Of a stretch of DNA of 64,000 nt, positions 8,599 to 19,745 are shown piece after piece. The DNA is from Photobacterium sp. JCM 19050 (lineage in GTDB: Bacteria; Pseudomonadota; Gammaproteobacteria; Enterobacterales; Vibrionaceae), in the NCBI GenBank assembly GCA_001310455.1, contig BAXG01000008.1, positions 62,001 to 126,000 of the forward strand, given 5' to 3'. The translations under genes were made by a program, and so were the position numbers. The notes beneath the pieces are model-generated. The model was not told the origin of the DNA. It saw only the letters and a list, made by a program, of their open reading frames with translations, and made no database searches. Within the stretch, counting starts at the first letter, position 1. The number at the start of each line of letters is the position of its first letter.

Positions 8599-9819
8599 TT
8601 ACTTGCTTTTCTTCTTGCCGTTCTTTTTCTTTGCGTCCTTTTTGCCGTCTTTCTTCTTCTTTTTCTTGAATTCAGGCTTTTTGTGTTTCGGACGCAGACC
8701 GTCAACATAACGCTCTTTGATGTCTTCTTTGGTGTAGCGGCATATACGATCCATCATTGGCTGATCGTGGGCTTCTACCAGTGAGACAGCGATGCCTTTT
8801 TTGCCTGCACGGGCTGTTCGGCCAATACGGTGAACGAACACATCTGCGGTACGAGGCATGTCGTAGTTGATAACGTGGCTGATATCCGGGATATCGATAC
8901 CACGGGCAGCAACGTCGGTTGCCAGCAATACGGTCACTTCACCCTCTGTAAAGCGGCGAATCGCGTTGTTGCGGGATTTCTGCTCCATTTCACCCTGGAT
9001 CCAGGCGAATTTGATGTCAGATTTATCCAGCTTGTTGCGAAGATCTGCCAGGCGCTCGCGGGTTTTGATAAACACGATGGCTTTTTCAGCGTCTGCCAGG
9101 ATGGTGTTCAGAATCGCAAGTTTGTGGTCCATGTCGTCGCAGCGATGATACCACTGGGCAATTTTTTTACGCTCACGACGTGGTGGCTCGACAGTTGCCT
9201 CGTAAGGTTCGTTAAGCAAGTCAGCGGTGAAGCTGCTTACGCCACGCCCTTCCAGAGTTGCAGAGAACAATAGGGTCTGTTTACGCCAGCGACATTCTGC
9301 TGAAAGACGGTCTACCGTTGGGCCAAAGCCCATATCCAGCATGCGGTCTGCTTCATCCAGGATCAGCATTTCGATGGCGCGGCAGTCGAAGCGTTCTGCT
9401 TCGATGTACTCCATCAGGCGGCCTGGTGTGGCCACTATGATGTCCTGAGTTTGCGCCAGGGTTTCTGCATGATCTTCATAGGCAACACCACCGGTGATAG
9501 AGGCGATGTTAAGGTCAGTATATTTCGCCAGTGCGCGACCTTGCTCGCAAACCTGCAGCGCAAGTTCACGGGTTGGGGTCAGCACCAGTACACGCGCCGG
9601 ACCCGGCTTGGTGCGAGGGAAGTCCATCAGGTGCTGAAGGGCAGGAAGCAGGAATGCCGCTGTTTTACCGGTTCCGGTTGGTGCGGAAGCAAGGATATCC
9701 CGGGCATCGAGCGCCTGAGGGATCACTTCCAGCTGGATTGTAGTTGGCCGGGAAAACCCCATCTCTTCGACTGCAAGCAGCAATTGGGGATCGAGTTCCA
9801 GATCAGCAAAGGTTCGCAC
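8599..9819 (-). CDS. srmB: ATP-dependent RNA helicase SrmB
   Basis: SrmB is a DEAD-box RNA helicase that helps assemble the 50S ribosomal subunit. The 406-residue protein carries the motifs in order: Q-motif FSRPTTIQ, Walker A APTGTGKT, PTRELA, ATPGR, DEAD in LILDEADRMLDMGF, SAT in LLFSATLEG, LATDVAARGIDIPD, and HRIGRTARAG. The C terminus from about residue 375 is a lysine-rich tail (KKKKKKDGKKDAKKK), typical of RNA-binding extensions. It is transcribed in tandem behind trmN6; in E. coli these two neighbours are divergent. The frame is intact. Confidence 0.95.
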   Translation of the reverse strand: MRTFADLELDPQLLLAVEEMGFSRPTTIQLEVIPQALDARDILASAPTGTGKTAAFLLPALQHLMDFPRTKPGPARVLVLTPTRELALQVCEQGRALAKYTDLNIASITGGVAYEDHAETLAQTQDIIVATPGRLMEYIEAERFDCRAIEMLILDEADRMLDMGFGPTVDRLSAECRWRKQTLLFSATLEGRGVSSFTADLLNEPYEATVEPPRRERKKIAQWYHRCDDMDHKLAILNTILADAEKAIVFIKTRERLADLRNKLDKSDIKFAWIQGEMEQKSRNNAIRRFTEGEVTVLLATDVAARGIDIPDISHVINYDMPRTADVFVHRIGRTARAGKKGIAVSLVEAHDQPMMDRICRYTKEDIKERYVDGLRPKHKKPEFKKKKKKDGKKDAKKKNGKKKSK

Positions 9820-9994
9820 GGGTTATTTCTCCGCAAGTGGCATTCAGTGTCCTGCCGGCGGGTGCCGGGCAGTTTTGTCGAGTCAGACTGTGGATGTTGA
9901 GTATACCCCCAGTCTGGCGAAAGGGCGGCATTATATACCCAAACACCCTCAAGGTGCAGGTTTCATTTTGCCCAATATAAGGTGCGCAGAGCCG

Positions 9995-10705
9995 TTACAT
10001 TTTCAGGTAAAAATCCCGGGTCAGAGCGATAAATTCCGGGGTGTATTTGCCGCTGTCCTGTATGACCAGCTCAGTGGTTTCCGGCTGGAAATCTTCAGCC
10101 ATTCCTTTTTGCAACCTGATAAGCAACCGGGAGGCCGGTTTTGCAGGTGTGCTTTTGACCAAGGCTTTTTGCCGGCAGGTAAGCCCGGCGCCTGAAGCCA
10201 GCTCAATCAGGTTTTCTCCTTCGTATACGGGAAGAATAAGACTGGCTGAGCCTGCGGGAGAAAGCAGCTTTTCGATGGCATTAACTAACGCCAGGTGGCT
10301 AAGGGCGTCGTGGTGTCGTGCCGTTGCACGTTGTGCGGAACTGGCCTGGATGCCGGATGTGAAATACGGCGGGTTGCAGACGATATGGTCGAAATACTGC
10401 TCCGGCTCCCACGCTGTCACATCTATTGCCAGAACGTTAATCCGGTCAGCCCAGAGGCTTTGCAGAGCGTTATCCCGCGTGGTTTGAACGGCCGTTTTGT
10501 CTATATCAATGGCTGATATTTTCGTGCCGGGAAAGCGCTGGGCCAGCATCAGCGACAAAAGCCCTGTCCCACAACCGATATCCAGAAGATTGTGGCACCC
10601 GGAAGCGTCAGCCCAGGCACCAAGCAGCACCCCGTCTGTACTGACCGGCATACCGCATTTTCCCATGTCGACAGAAAACTGTTTGAAATTAAACCGCTTG
10701 CTCAT
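9995..10705 (-). CDS. trmN6: tRNA1(Val) (adenine(37)-N6)-methyltransferase
   Basis: TrmN6 (YfiC) methylates N6 of A37 in the valine tRNA with anticodon cmo5UAC. The 236-residue protein has the SAM-binding motif LLDIGCGTGLLSLMLAQR and the catalytic NPPY in DHIVCNPPYFTSG, as expected for an N6-adenine methylase, and starts MSKRFNFKQFSV like its relatives. It lies upstream of srmB on the same strand with a 175-base gap. No terminator is seen between them, so co-transcription is possible. The frame is intact. Confidence 0.93.
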   Translation of the reverse strand: MSKRFNFKQFSVDMGKCGMPVSTDGVLLGAWADASGCHNLLDIGCGTGLLSLMLAQRFPGTKISAIDIDKTAVQTTRDNALQSLWADRINVLAIDVTAWEPEQYFDHIVCNPPYFTSGIQASSAQRATARHHDALSHLALVNAIEKLLSPAGSASLILPVYEGENLIELASGAGLTCRQKALVKSTPAKPASRLLIRLQKGMAEDFQPETTELVIQDSGKYTPEFIALTRDFYLKM

Positions 10706-10951
10706 AAACCCTTCACTGGTCGATTTTATGATGTTGATTGATTGTAATTCTGTAGTTGTTTGTTGGTGATATATTATTCTTTTTTATATCTGTTGAATTT
10801 CCTAAATTTTTAACCCTATCTTTCAAATAATCATTTAGTGTTGGGTAAAAAATCCGATCATTATGGTTTTAATGGCATATTATCGGCTTTTTATTGCCTC
10901 TATTGCTTAATAATTAGAACTTCGTCATCATGCTGCATAAAAGGTGAGTGG

Positions 10952-10969
10952 TAACAGAATATCCTGTTA
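10952..10969. promoter_or_regulatory. Palindrome upstream of brnQ
   Basis: TAACAG-AATATC-CTGTTA lies 64 bases before the brnQ start in an otherwise AT-rich 327-base gap (10706-11032) where I see nothing else. It may bind a transcription factor; the factor is not identifiable. Lrp controls brnQ-type genes in some bacteria. Confidence 0.35.
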
Positions 10970-11032
10970 ATATCCGCCGCCTGAATAAAACAAAAACATC
11001 CATTTGCAAACACAACAGGTAGGGTAGATATC

Positions 11033-12339
11033 GTGTCTCAGAAATTAAAGATAAGCGATATATGGGCGTTGGGTTTTATGACCTTTGCGTTCTTCCTCGG
11101 GGCGGGGAACATCATTTTTCCACCGCAAGCAGGTCTGCTTGCCGGTGAGCATTCTCTCTCCGCCATGACCGGGTTTCTTTTCACAGCAGTAGGCCTTCCA
11201 CTGACAGGTATTGTGGCGGTAGCGGTAGCAGGTGGCGGCTGGCGTGGCCTGACGCGTGACCTTCCAACCTCTGTAGCAACACTGATTGCCGTACTCATTT
11301 TTATTATTATCGGTCCTGCGTTTGCTGCACCTCGTGCCGGCCTTGTTGCTTATGAAATGGGCTTTAAGCCATTCATTTCCAACGCGGGTCAACTGGAGCT
11401 GACGATTTTCTCTGTGGTGTTCTTTGCCATTGCTATGGGCTTTTCCCTTTCACAGGGCAAGCTGATTGATACCATCGGCAAGGTACTTACCCCGGCACTT
11501 TTTGCTGCGCTGGCTGTTCTCGCTATTGCCGTGTTTGTTGCCCCTCAGGCTCTATCGGTGCTGCGCAGGGTGATTACCTGACTCAAGCGTTTACCAAGGG
11601 TTTCCTGGAAGGTTACAACACCATGGATACCTTCGCAGCCTTGATGTTCGGCATGCTGATTGTTGATGTTATCCGCAAGAAAGGCATTTCTGACGAACGC
11701 ACTACCTGCAAATACCTGATTTATGCAGGTGTGATTGCCGCAGCTGGCCTGGCGTTCGTTTACATCTCACTGTTCTACCTGGGTGCGACTGCAACTGGTT
11801 TGGGTGAAGGTGCTGCGAACGGCGGTGAAATCCTGGCTGTGTATGTTCAGGCGCTGTTCGGCCCAATCGGCCTGGTTATCCTGGCAGTTATTATCGTACT
11901 GGCGTGTTTGACCACCGTAATCGGCCTGATCTCTGCGTGTTCTGATTACTTCAGCTCGCTGACCAAGATCAGCTACCGTAACTGGGTAGTTATCCTCTCG
12001 GTAGCGTGTGGCGTGGTTGCAAATGTCGGCCTAAATCAGCTGATTTCGGTTTCTGTACCGGTGCTCTTTGCCCTGTACCCGGTTGCCATTGCCCTGATTG
12101 CCCTGACCTTTGTCCGCCGCTTTATGGTTAACCCTAAGCTGGCATACCGTGCAGTACTGGCGGTGACCTTCCTGTTCAGCATGATTGATGCGCTGAAAGT
12201 TGCGGGAATCAACGTGTCTGCACTGAAGAGCCTGCCGCTGTTTGAATACGGTATGGCATGGTTGCTGCCGATGGCGGTCACTTTGGTGGTGACCAGTTTT
12301 ATCGGTGGTAACCGCGAGCAGAAAGCTCAAACTGTCTGA
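11033..12339 (+). CDS. brnQ: Branched-chain amino acid transport system II carrier protein, frame broken
   Basis: BrnQ (LIVCS family) imports leucine, isoleucine and valine with a cation. The restored protein is about 435 residues, close to E. coli BrnQ (439), with about twelve hydrophobic segments. It opens with IWALGFMTFAFFLGAGNIIF, the hallmark N-terminal block of the family, and later shows YNTMDTFAALMFGM. The start is GTG behind AGGTAGGG. The frame breaks at about 11548: after VAPQ the sequence should read GSIGAAQGDYLTQAF, which continues one base out of phase, consistent with loss of one G. A bidirectional terminator separates it from fldB. Confidence 0.93.
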
Positions 12340-12361
12340 GTGTTTCTGTCGTCCAGATAAA

Positions 12362-12399
12362 ACAAAGCCCCTCGTACTGCTCGTACTGAGGGGCTTTGT
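12362..12399. terminator. Bidirectional terminator between brnQ and fldB
   Basis: ACAAAGCCCCTC and GAGGGGCTTTGT form a 12-bp stem around a short spacer that itself holds two copies of CGTACTG. Confidence 0.85.
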
Positions 12400-12421
12400 C
12401 ATTTTTGTCGTTCGGTAAAAG

Positions 12422-12939
12422 TCAGAGTAGCGCCTGGTATTCCGTCAGAACTTGCTCACACCACGTAGCGATACGTTCGTCGCTCAGGTCATACTGCTGT
12501 CTTCATCCAGTGCCAGGCCAACAAACATGGATTTGTCAGCGGTCAGGGCTTTGGAGGCTTCGAAGTGGTAACCGACATTCGGCCAGTAACCGATAAAGCG
12601 CGCACCTGCCGGCTGAAGTTTCTCGTGCAGAAGGCCCATAGCATCAAGGTACCACTCGGTATAACCCTCTTGGTCACCAAGGCCATACAGGGCGATCACC
12701 TTATCTTCTAAAGACAAGCCGTCGAGTTGTTCCCAGACTGCTTCCCAGTCTTCCTGCAATTCACCGAAGTCCCAGGTAGAGATACCCAGAATCAGGAATT
12801 CGTATTCTTTGAGTTTGGAGAGGGGAGTTTCTTTAATGTTATATATATCAACCAGGTCTTCACCCATGATGTCGCGAATTTTCTCCGCGGTCATCTCGGT
12901 GTAGCAGGTGGTTGAACCGTAAAAAAGGCCGATCTTCAT
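12422..12939 (-). CDS. fldB: Flavodoxin 2 (FldB), frame broken near the C terminus
   Basis: FldB is a small FMN-binding electron carrier. [20 protein letters not shown] holds the phosphate-binding loop; [15 protein letters not shown] and [16 protein letters not shown] are the two loops that flank the flavin. I start at MKIGLFYG, as in the family, rather than 15 codons upstream. The frame breaks at about 12496: [13 protein letters not shown] should continue [20 protein letters not shown], which is present one base out of phase and stops at 12422. Restored length is about 172, as expected for flavodoxin 2. It is divergent from xerD, its usual neighbour. Confidence 0.92.
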
Positions 12940-13088
12940 TATTTTTGTCCTGTCCGGTGACGAACTTTGCGCCATTCTAACCACTGGCGGGAGAGAAATA
13001 AAAATCCTTTCCCGACCCTTGGGGAAATTTCCTGTATTCTTGGGAAAACTAACGATAACAACGACAATACACCACTGCGAATAAAGCC

Positions 13089-13991
13089 ATGACCGTCAAT
13101 GAAAACAGTGTAATGCTGGAGCGCTTTCTCGATGCGATGTGGATGGAACGCGGGCTGTCTGAAAACACCCTTTCCTCATACCGTACCGACCTGATGAAAT
13201 TATGCCGATGGGCTGAAGAGCAGGGCAAAAACCTGACGGACCTGGAAACCACTGACCTCCAGCGCTATCAATCCTGGCTGGCTGAGCAGGACTATAAGCA
13301 GACCAGCCGGGCAAGGATGCTCTCTGCCATCCGCCGGTTATATCAGTATTTTTTCCGGGAAAAGATCTCCGAGGCCGATCCCAGTGCAACATTAATCAGT
13401 CCCAAACTGCCAAAACGCCTGCCGAAAGACTTGTCGGAAGCCCAGGTTGATGACCTTTTGTCTGCGCCGATAGTGGAAGACCCGCTTGAGCTTCGTGACA
13501 AGGCAATGTTGGAGTTACTTTATGCTACTGGCCTCCGAGTGACCGAACTTGTCAGCCTGACCACGGAAAATGTCAGCTTGCGCCAGGGGCTGGTCCGGGT
13601 AATCGGTAAGGGAGGGAAGGAGCGGTTGGTCCCTATGGGGGAAACAGCGATAGAGTGGCTGGAAAAATACCTGTCGGAAGCCCGCCCGCAACTGCTTGGT
13701 GAGCAAAGCTCTGACGTATTTTTCCCGAGCCGCCGAGCCCGTCAGATGACCCGGCAAACCTTTTGGCATCGTATTAAGTTTTACGCCGTGCAGGCGGGGA
13801 TTGATACCGAGTCCCTGTCGCCACACGTATTGCGCCATGCATTTGCTACCCATTTATTGAACCATGGCGCCGACTTGCGTGTCGTACAGATGTTGCTGGG
13901 GCACAGTGACCTGTCTACAACCCAGATTTATACCCATGTTGCCACCGAAAGGCTTAAGCAACTTCACGGCGAACACCACCCTCGTGCATAA
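13089..13991 (+). CDS. xerD: Site-specific tyrosine recombinase XerD
   Basis: XerD works with XerC at the dif site to resolve chromosome dimers under FtsK control. The 300-residue protein has an N-terminal SAM-like core-binding domain (residues about 8-92) and a C-terminal catalytic domain. Catalytic positions are visible: Arg in [14 protein letters not shown], Lys in [12 protein letters not shown], HxxR in [12 protein letters not shown], His in [15 protein letters not shown] and the nucleophilic Tyr in the same block. It opens the conserved cluster xerD-dsbC-recJ-prfB-lysS. The frame is intact. Confidence 0.97.
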   Translation: MTVNENSVMLERFLDAMWMERGLSENTLSSYRTDLMKLCRWAEEQGKNLTDLETTDLQRYQSWLAEQDYKQTSRARMLSAIRRLYQYFFREKISEADPSATLISPKLPKRLPKDLSEAQVDDLLSAPIVEDPLELRDKAMLELLYATGLRVTELVSLTTENVSLRQGLVRVIGKGGKERLVPMGETAIEWLEKYLSEARPQLLGEQSSDVFFPSRRARQMTRQTFWHRIKFYAVQAGIDTESLSPHVLRHAFATHLLNHGADLRVVQMLLGHSDLSTTQIYTHVATERLKQLHGEHHPRA

Positions 13992-14069
13992 TGCTCGGGA
14001 AATGAGATTTTTTTTCGGTTTAGTGGGTCTTTATAGGTTAACCCTCGAGCCATGAATAAGGATGAATAC

Positions 14070-14787
14070 ATGCTGCAATTGAAGCGCCTGTCAGCGTTGT
14101 TGCTGATGGTTACGGCTTTTACCGCCCATGCTGCTGAAGATAACCAGGCGATCAAACAGACATTTGCCCCTTTGGGACTGACTGTTTCTGAAATTGCCAA
14201 GTCACCGGTTGACGGTCTGCTGGAAGTGACCACCGACCGTGGTATTTTTTATGCCACGCCGGATGGCAAGCACTTTATGGCTGGCTACTTGTATGAAGCT
14301 ACCGGCGGTGAACCTCGCAACCTGACCGAAGAAAAAACCAGACTCTGAACGTTGACCGCATCAAGGCAGTGGAAGATGAAATGATTGTCTATCCGGCCAA
14401 GGATGAGAAATACGTAGTGACTGTCTTTACTGACACCACCTGCGGCTATTGCATGAAGCTGCACAAAAACATGAAAGCGTACAACGACCTTGGAATTACA
14501 GTGCGTTATCTGGCATTCCCGCGTTATGGTTTGCAAGCGCCAAACTTTGAACAGATGAGCGCAATCTGGTGTGCAGCGGATCCGGCGAAGGCGATGGATG
14601 AAGCCAAGACCGGTTCATTCAAAGAAGAGAACCGCAAGTGCGCAGATATCGTTGCCAAACATTTCCAGCTAGGCCAGCAGATGGGCGTGCGTGGAACCCC
14701 GGCAATTGTATTGCAGGACGGTACTATGCTGCCGGGCTATCAGGATCCGGAAGACCTGCTGCGTACCTTCAGGCTCATCAGGGTTAA
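14070..14787 (+). CDS. dsbC: Thiol:disulfide interchange protein DsbC, two frame breaks
   Basis: DsbC is the periplasmic disulfide isomerase kept reduced by DsbD. I start at MLQLKRLSALLLMVTAFTAHA, a signal peptide cleaved before AEDNQ, because AAGGA lies 8 bases upstream; an ATG 18 bases earlier is less well placed. The dimerisation domain is followed by the thioredoxin fold with active site CGYC in TDTTCGYCMKL and a second cysteine pair (IWCAAD, NRKCADI). The frame breaks at about 14339, where TEEK should continue TQTLNVDRIKAVE, and probably again at about 14769, giving the end LLRTLQAHQG. That end at 14787 falls just before a terminator, whereas the uncorrected frame would read through it to 14839. 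Confidence 0.92.
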
Positions 14788-14806
14788 ACTATACTTTCCC
14801 AATCCA

Positions 14807-14829
14807 GTGCAGCTTCGGCTGCACTTTTT
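14807..14829 (+). terminator. UUCG-tetraloop terminator between dsbC and recJ
   Basis: GTGCAGC-TTCG-GCTGCAC is followed by TTTTT. It lies 20 bases before recJ, so recJ is reached by readthrough or a separate promoter. Confidence 0.85.
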
Positions 14830-14848
14830 ACAGCGTTAAAAGAGAATC

Positions 14849-16575
14849 ATGATCGAAATCCGCCGCCGTACACCACAATGCACCCCCCAGTTTTCTTCTC
14901 AGATCCCGCCGCTGCTTCAGCGCATCTATGCCAACCGGGGTGTTTCGACGGACGATGTGATGGACAGGAGTGCCAAGCGCCTGCTCTCTTTCAATAAATT
15001 GCATGGCATAGACGAAGCGGTTTCCCTGCTTGCTGACGCACTGGTGCAGAATAAACGCATCATTGTGGTGGGAGACTTTGATGCCGATGGTGCAACAAGC
15101 TCTGCGCTTTCTGTCACCGCATTGAAAATGCTTGGCTGCACCAACTGTGACTACCTGGTACCCAACCGGTTTGAAGATGGTTATGGCCTGAGCCCGGAGG
15201 TGGTAGAGCAAGCCATTGCCAAAGGCGCGGAAATGATCATGACGGTGGACAACGGCGTGTCATCCATTGAGGGTGTCGCGGCAGCGAAAAAAGCCGGTTT
15301 GACCGTTGTGGTGACAGACCACCACCTGCCGGGCGGCTCGCTCCCGATTGCAGATGCCATTGTTAACCCCAATCTGGAAGACTGCGGTTTTCCTTCCAAA
15401 GCGTTGGCCGGTGTAGGCGTGGCGTTTTACCTGATGCTGGCACTGCGCTCCCACCTGCGTGAAAAGGTTGGTTTGCAGAAAAAGGGCTTGCCGAGCCAAA
15501 CCTTGCCATATTGCTGGATTTGGTGGCGCTGGGAACCGTTGCCGACGTGGTGCCCCTTGATGACAATAACCGGATCCTTGTCCACCAAGGCTTGCAACGT
15601 ATTCGGGCCGGGCAGTGCCGTCCGGGGATTCTTGCACTGATCGAAGTAGCAAACCGTAACCCGGCACAACTTGTTGCCAGCGATTTTGGTTTTGCCCTTG
15701 GGCCACGGATTAATGCAGCCGGGCGTCTTGATGATATGTCATTTGGCGTTGAGCTTTTACTGAGTGACAACCTGCAGGCGGCGCGGCAAATGGCTTCAGA
15801 GCTTGACGGACTGAACCAGACTCGCAAGGAAATTGAGCAGGGGATGAAAGAAGAGGCGATGGCAATCTGTGAGCGCCTGAAATTCTCCCCGGATATGGAA
15901 ATGCCTTATGGACTGGCGCTTTTCCAGCGCGACTGGCACCAGGGCGTCATTGGTATTCTGGCATCGCGCATCAAAGAAAAGTTCCACCGTCCGGTGATTG
16001 CCTTTGCTGATGCCGGAAATGGTGAGATAAAAGGTTCAGCCCGCTCAGTCCAGGGGCTCCATATGCGCGATACTTTGGATCTGGTTGATACCCGCAACCC
16101 CGGCCTTATCAAGAAGTTTGGTGGTCATGCGATGGCAGCCGGCCTGACCATTGCAGAAGCAGATTTTGAAAGGTTCTGCCGGGAGTTTGACGGTGCGGTG
16201 CGTGAAGTGCTCGATGAAGCAGCCTTAAAAGGTGTTTTGCTTTCAGATGGCGAATTGTTGCCACAGGAAATGACCCTGGAAACGGCCGAGCTGCTTCGAA
16301 GCGGCGGCCCGTGGGGGCAGGGCTTTCCTGAGCCGTTGTTTGACGGCGAGTTTCGCCTTTTGCAACAGCGACTGGTCGGTGGGAAGCACCTTAAAATGAT
16401 GCTTGAACCTGTCATGGGTGGGCCGATGATTGACGGTATCGCGTTCAACGTGGACCTTCGCCGCTGGCCGGACCCGTCTGTGCAGCGTGTACAACTTGCC
16501 TACCGGCTGGATGTGAACGAGTTCAGAGGAAACCGAAGTGTCCAACTGCTGGTGGAACACCTCGACGCCATCTGA
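14849..16575 (+). CDS. recJ: Single-stranded-DNA-specific exonuclease RecJ, frame broken
   Basis: RecJ is a 5'-3' exonuclease on single-stranded DNA used in RecF-pathway recombination, base excision and mismatch repair. The restored length is 575 residues (577 in E. coli). DHH-family metal motifs are visible: VVGDFDADGATSSALS, MTVDNGVSS and VVTDHHLPGG, followed by the DHHA1 region with FGGHAMAAGLTI. The frame breaks at about 15492: KKGLP should continue EPNLAILLDLVALGTVADVV, which is present one base out of phase. It overlaps no other gene and lies in the xerD-dsbC-recJ cluster. Confidence 0.94.
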
Positions 16576-16730
16576 GCCTGTTATCTGACACATGCTTTTT
16601 GCCCTGTTATCGGCAGGGCAAATATAACCGCCAAGAAATCCCCCCTTATCTTGATCACACTCTGTTTATTAGAGCGACAATTCGATAGAATCCTCCGGTT
16701 AAATCTCATTCGGCCAAGAAAAGAGTGACC

Positions 16731-17829
16731 ATGTTCGAAATCAATCCGATCAAAAACCGTATTGCGGATATCAAAGGACGCACCGACGTTCTTAGGGGGT
16801 ATCTTTGACTATGACGCCAAGCAAGAGCGTCTAGAAGAAGTCAATGCCGAACTGGAACAACCGGATGTGTGGAATGACCCCGAGCGCGCACAGGCGCTGG
16901 GCCGAGAGCGTTCTGCACTGGAAGCGGTTGTTAAAACCATCGATGAGCTGGACAGCGGCGTAGATGACGCCGAAGGTCTGCTGGAACTGGCCATCGAAGC
17001 GGAAGACGAAGAAACCTTCAACGAAATCACCCCTGAGTTAGATGTGCTGGCAGAAAAACTGGGCCAGCTTGAGTTCCGCCGTATGTTCTCTGGCGATCAC
17101 GACTCCTCTGACTGTTACCTGGATCTACAGGCAGGCTCCGGCGGTACAGAAGCACAAGACTGGTGCTCAATGCTGTTGCGCATGTACCTTCGCTGGGCGG
17201 AAGACAAAGGCTTCAAGACAGAAGTTATCGAAGTGTCTCCGGGTGAAGTGGCAGGCCTTAAGTCTGCGACTGTTCGCGTTCAGGGTGAATATGCCTATGG
17301 CTGGCTGCGTACCGAATCAGGTGTACACCGTCTGGTACGTAAGTCTCCGTTTGACTCAGGCGGCCGACGTCACACCTCTTTCTCGTCTGCGTTCGTGTAT
17401 CCGGAAGTTGACGACAATATCGCTATCGATATTAACCCTTCCGATCTGCGTATCGACGTTTACCGCGCATCAGGCGCTGGTGGTCAGCACGTAAACACCA
17501 CTGAATCTGCGGTACGTATTACCCACAACCCAACCGGTATTGTGGTGCAGTGCCAGAACGAACGTTCCCAGCACAAAAACAAAGATCAGGCGATGAAACA
17601 GCTGCGTGCGAAGCTGTTTGAATTTGAGCTGCAAAAGCAGAATGCGGAAAAACAAGCCAATGAAGACGCGAAGTCTGACATCGGCTGGGGTAGTCAGATC
17701 CGTTCTTACGTACTGGATGACTCACGCATTAAAGACCTGCGTACCAGCGTAGAGACCCGCAACACTCAGGCAGTGCTTGACGGTGATCTTGACCGATTTA
17801 TTGAAGCAAGCCTGAAGTCAGGTTTGTAA
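16731..17829 (+). CDS. prfB: Peptide chain release factor 2 (programmed +1 frameshift)
   Basis: RF2 recognises UGA and UAA stop codons and triggers peptide release. The gene starts at [16 protein letters not shown] (16731) and reaches an in-frame TGA at 16806 after 25 codons. Translation then continues in the +1 frame, as in E. coli, to the stop at 17829. The stop-recognition block [13 protein letters not shown] contains SPF, and the catalytic GGQ lies in [16 protein letters not shown]. This frameshift is authentic: the full slippery context is present, unlike the other broken genes in this window. It is followed 30 bases later by lysS, and the two form the usual prfB-lysS operon. Confidence 0.97.
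16794..16809 (+). promoter_or_regulatory. Programmed +1 frameshift signal of prfB
   Basis: AGGGGGT, an internal Shine-Dalgarno-like sequence, is followed at the correct spacing by CTT-TGA-C. This is the known autoregulatory site where low RF2 favours slippage at the UGA. Confidence 0.96.
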
Positions 17830-17858
17830 TAAGCGAATTGCGACATTAAGGGTTCACT

Positions 17859-19363
<1,505 letters not shown>

Positions 19364-19402
19364 TTCGCACTGAGTGTGTTTTAACCGTCTTAAAACCGTT
19401 TC

Positions 19403-19431
19403 AAAGGCTGCTTAAAAAGCAGCCTTTTTTG
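19403..19431 (+). terminator. Terminator of the prfB-lysS operon
   Basis: AAAGGCTGCTT-AAA-AAGCAGCCTTT is followed by TTT. Confidence 0.9.
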
Positions 19432-19641
19432 TTTCAATTATTAGACTGTTTGCACGACGGCTGAATAAAAATTTTGGCACTAATGCCATTAATTTATTAA
19501 CAGTCGCTATGTATGTTTTCTTTAAATAAAAAATAATATATATATCAATACTGAGAATTGCGATTTATCGGTTTGATAAATAAAAGATTATTCTTTAACT
19601 GGTTGCATATGCCGCCTAAGCGCTGTCTCACCTGACGGCAG

Positions 19642-19660
19642 GGTCTCAATTTTGAGAACC
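19642..19660. promoter_or_regulatory. Inverted repeat upstream of vpsR
   Basis: TCTCAA-TT-TTGAGA lies about 90 bases before the vpsR start, and a partial copy (TCTCAATTTTTAA) follows nearer the gene. The rest of the 382-base gap is AT-rich with no gene. It may be an operator; the regulator is unknown to me. Confidence 0.35.
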
Positions 19661-19745
19661 ACCAGCATGCACATCTTTTATACTTATTAACGCAATTATC
19701 AACATCAGTCTCAATTTTTAATCAATAAAAAAATAGGCAGGCGTT

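Noticed and set aside
14788-14839. dsbC continuing in frame to 14839
   Set aside because: That reading runs straight through a UUCG-loop terminator and gives a non-family tail; a one-base loss at about 14769 gives a normal end at 14787.
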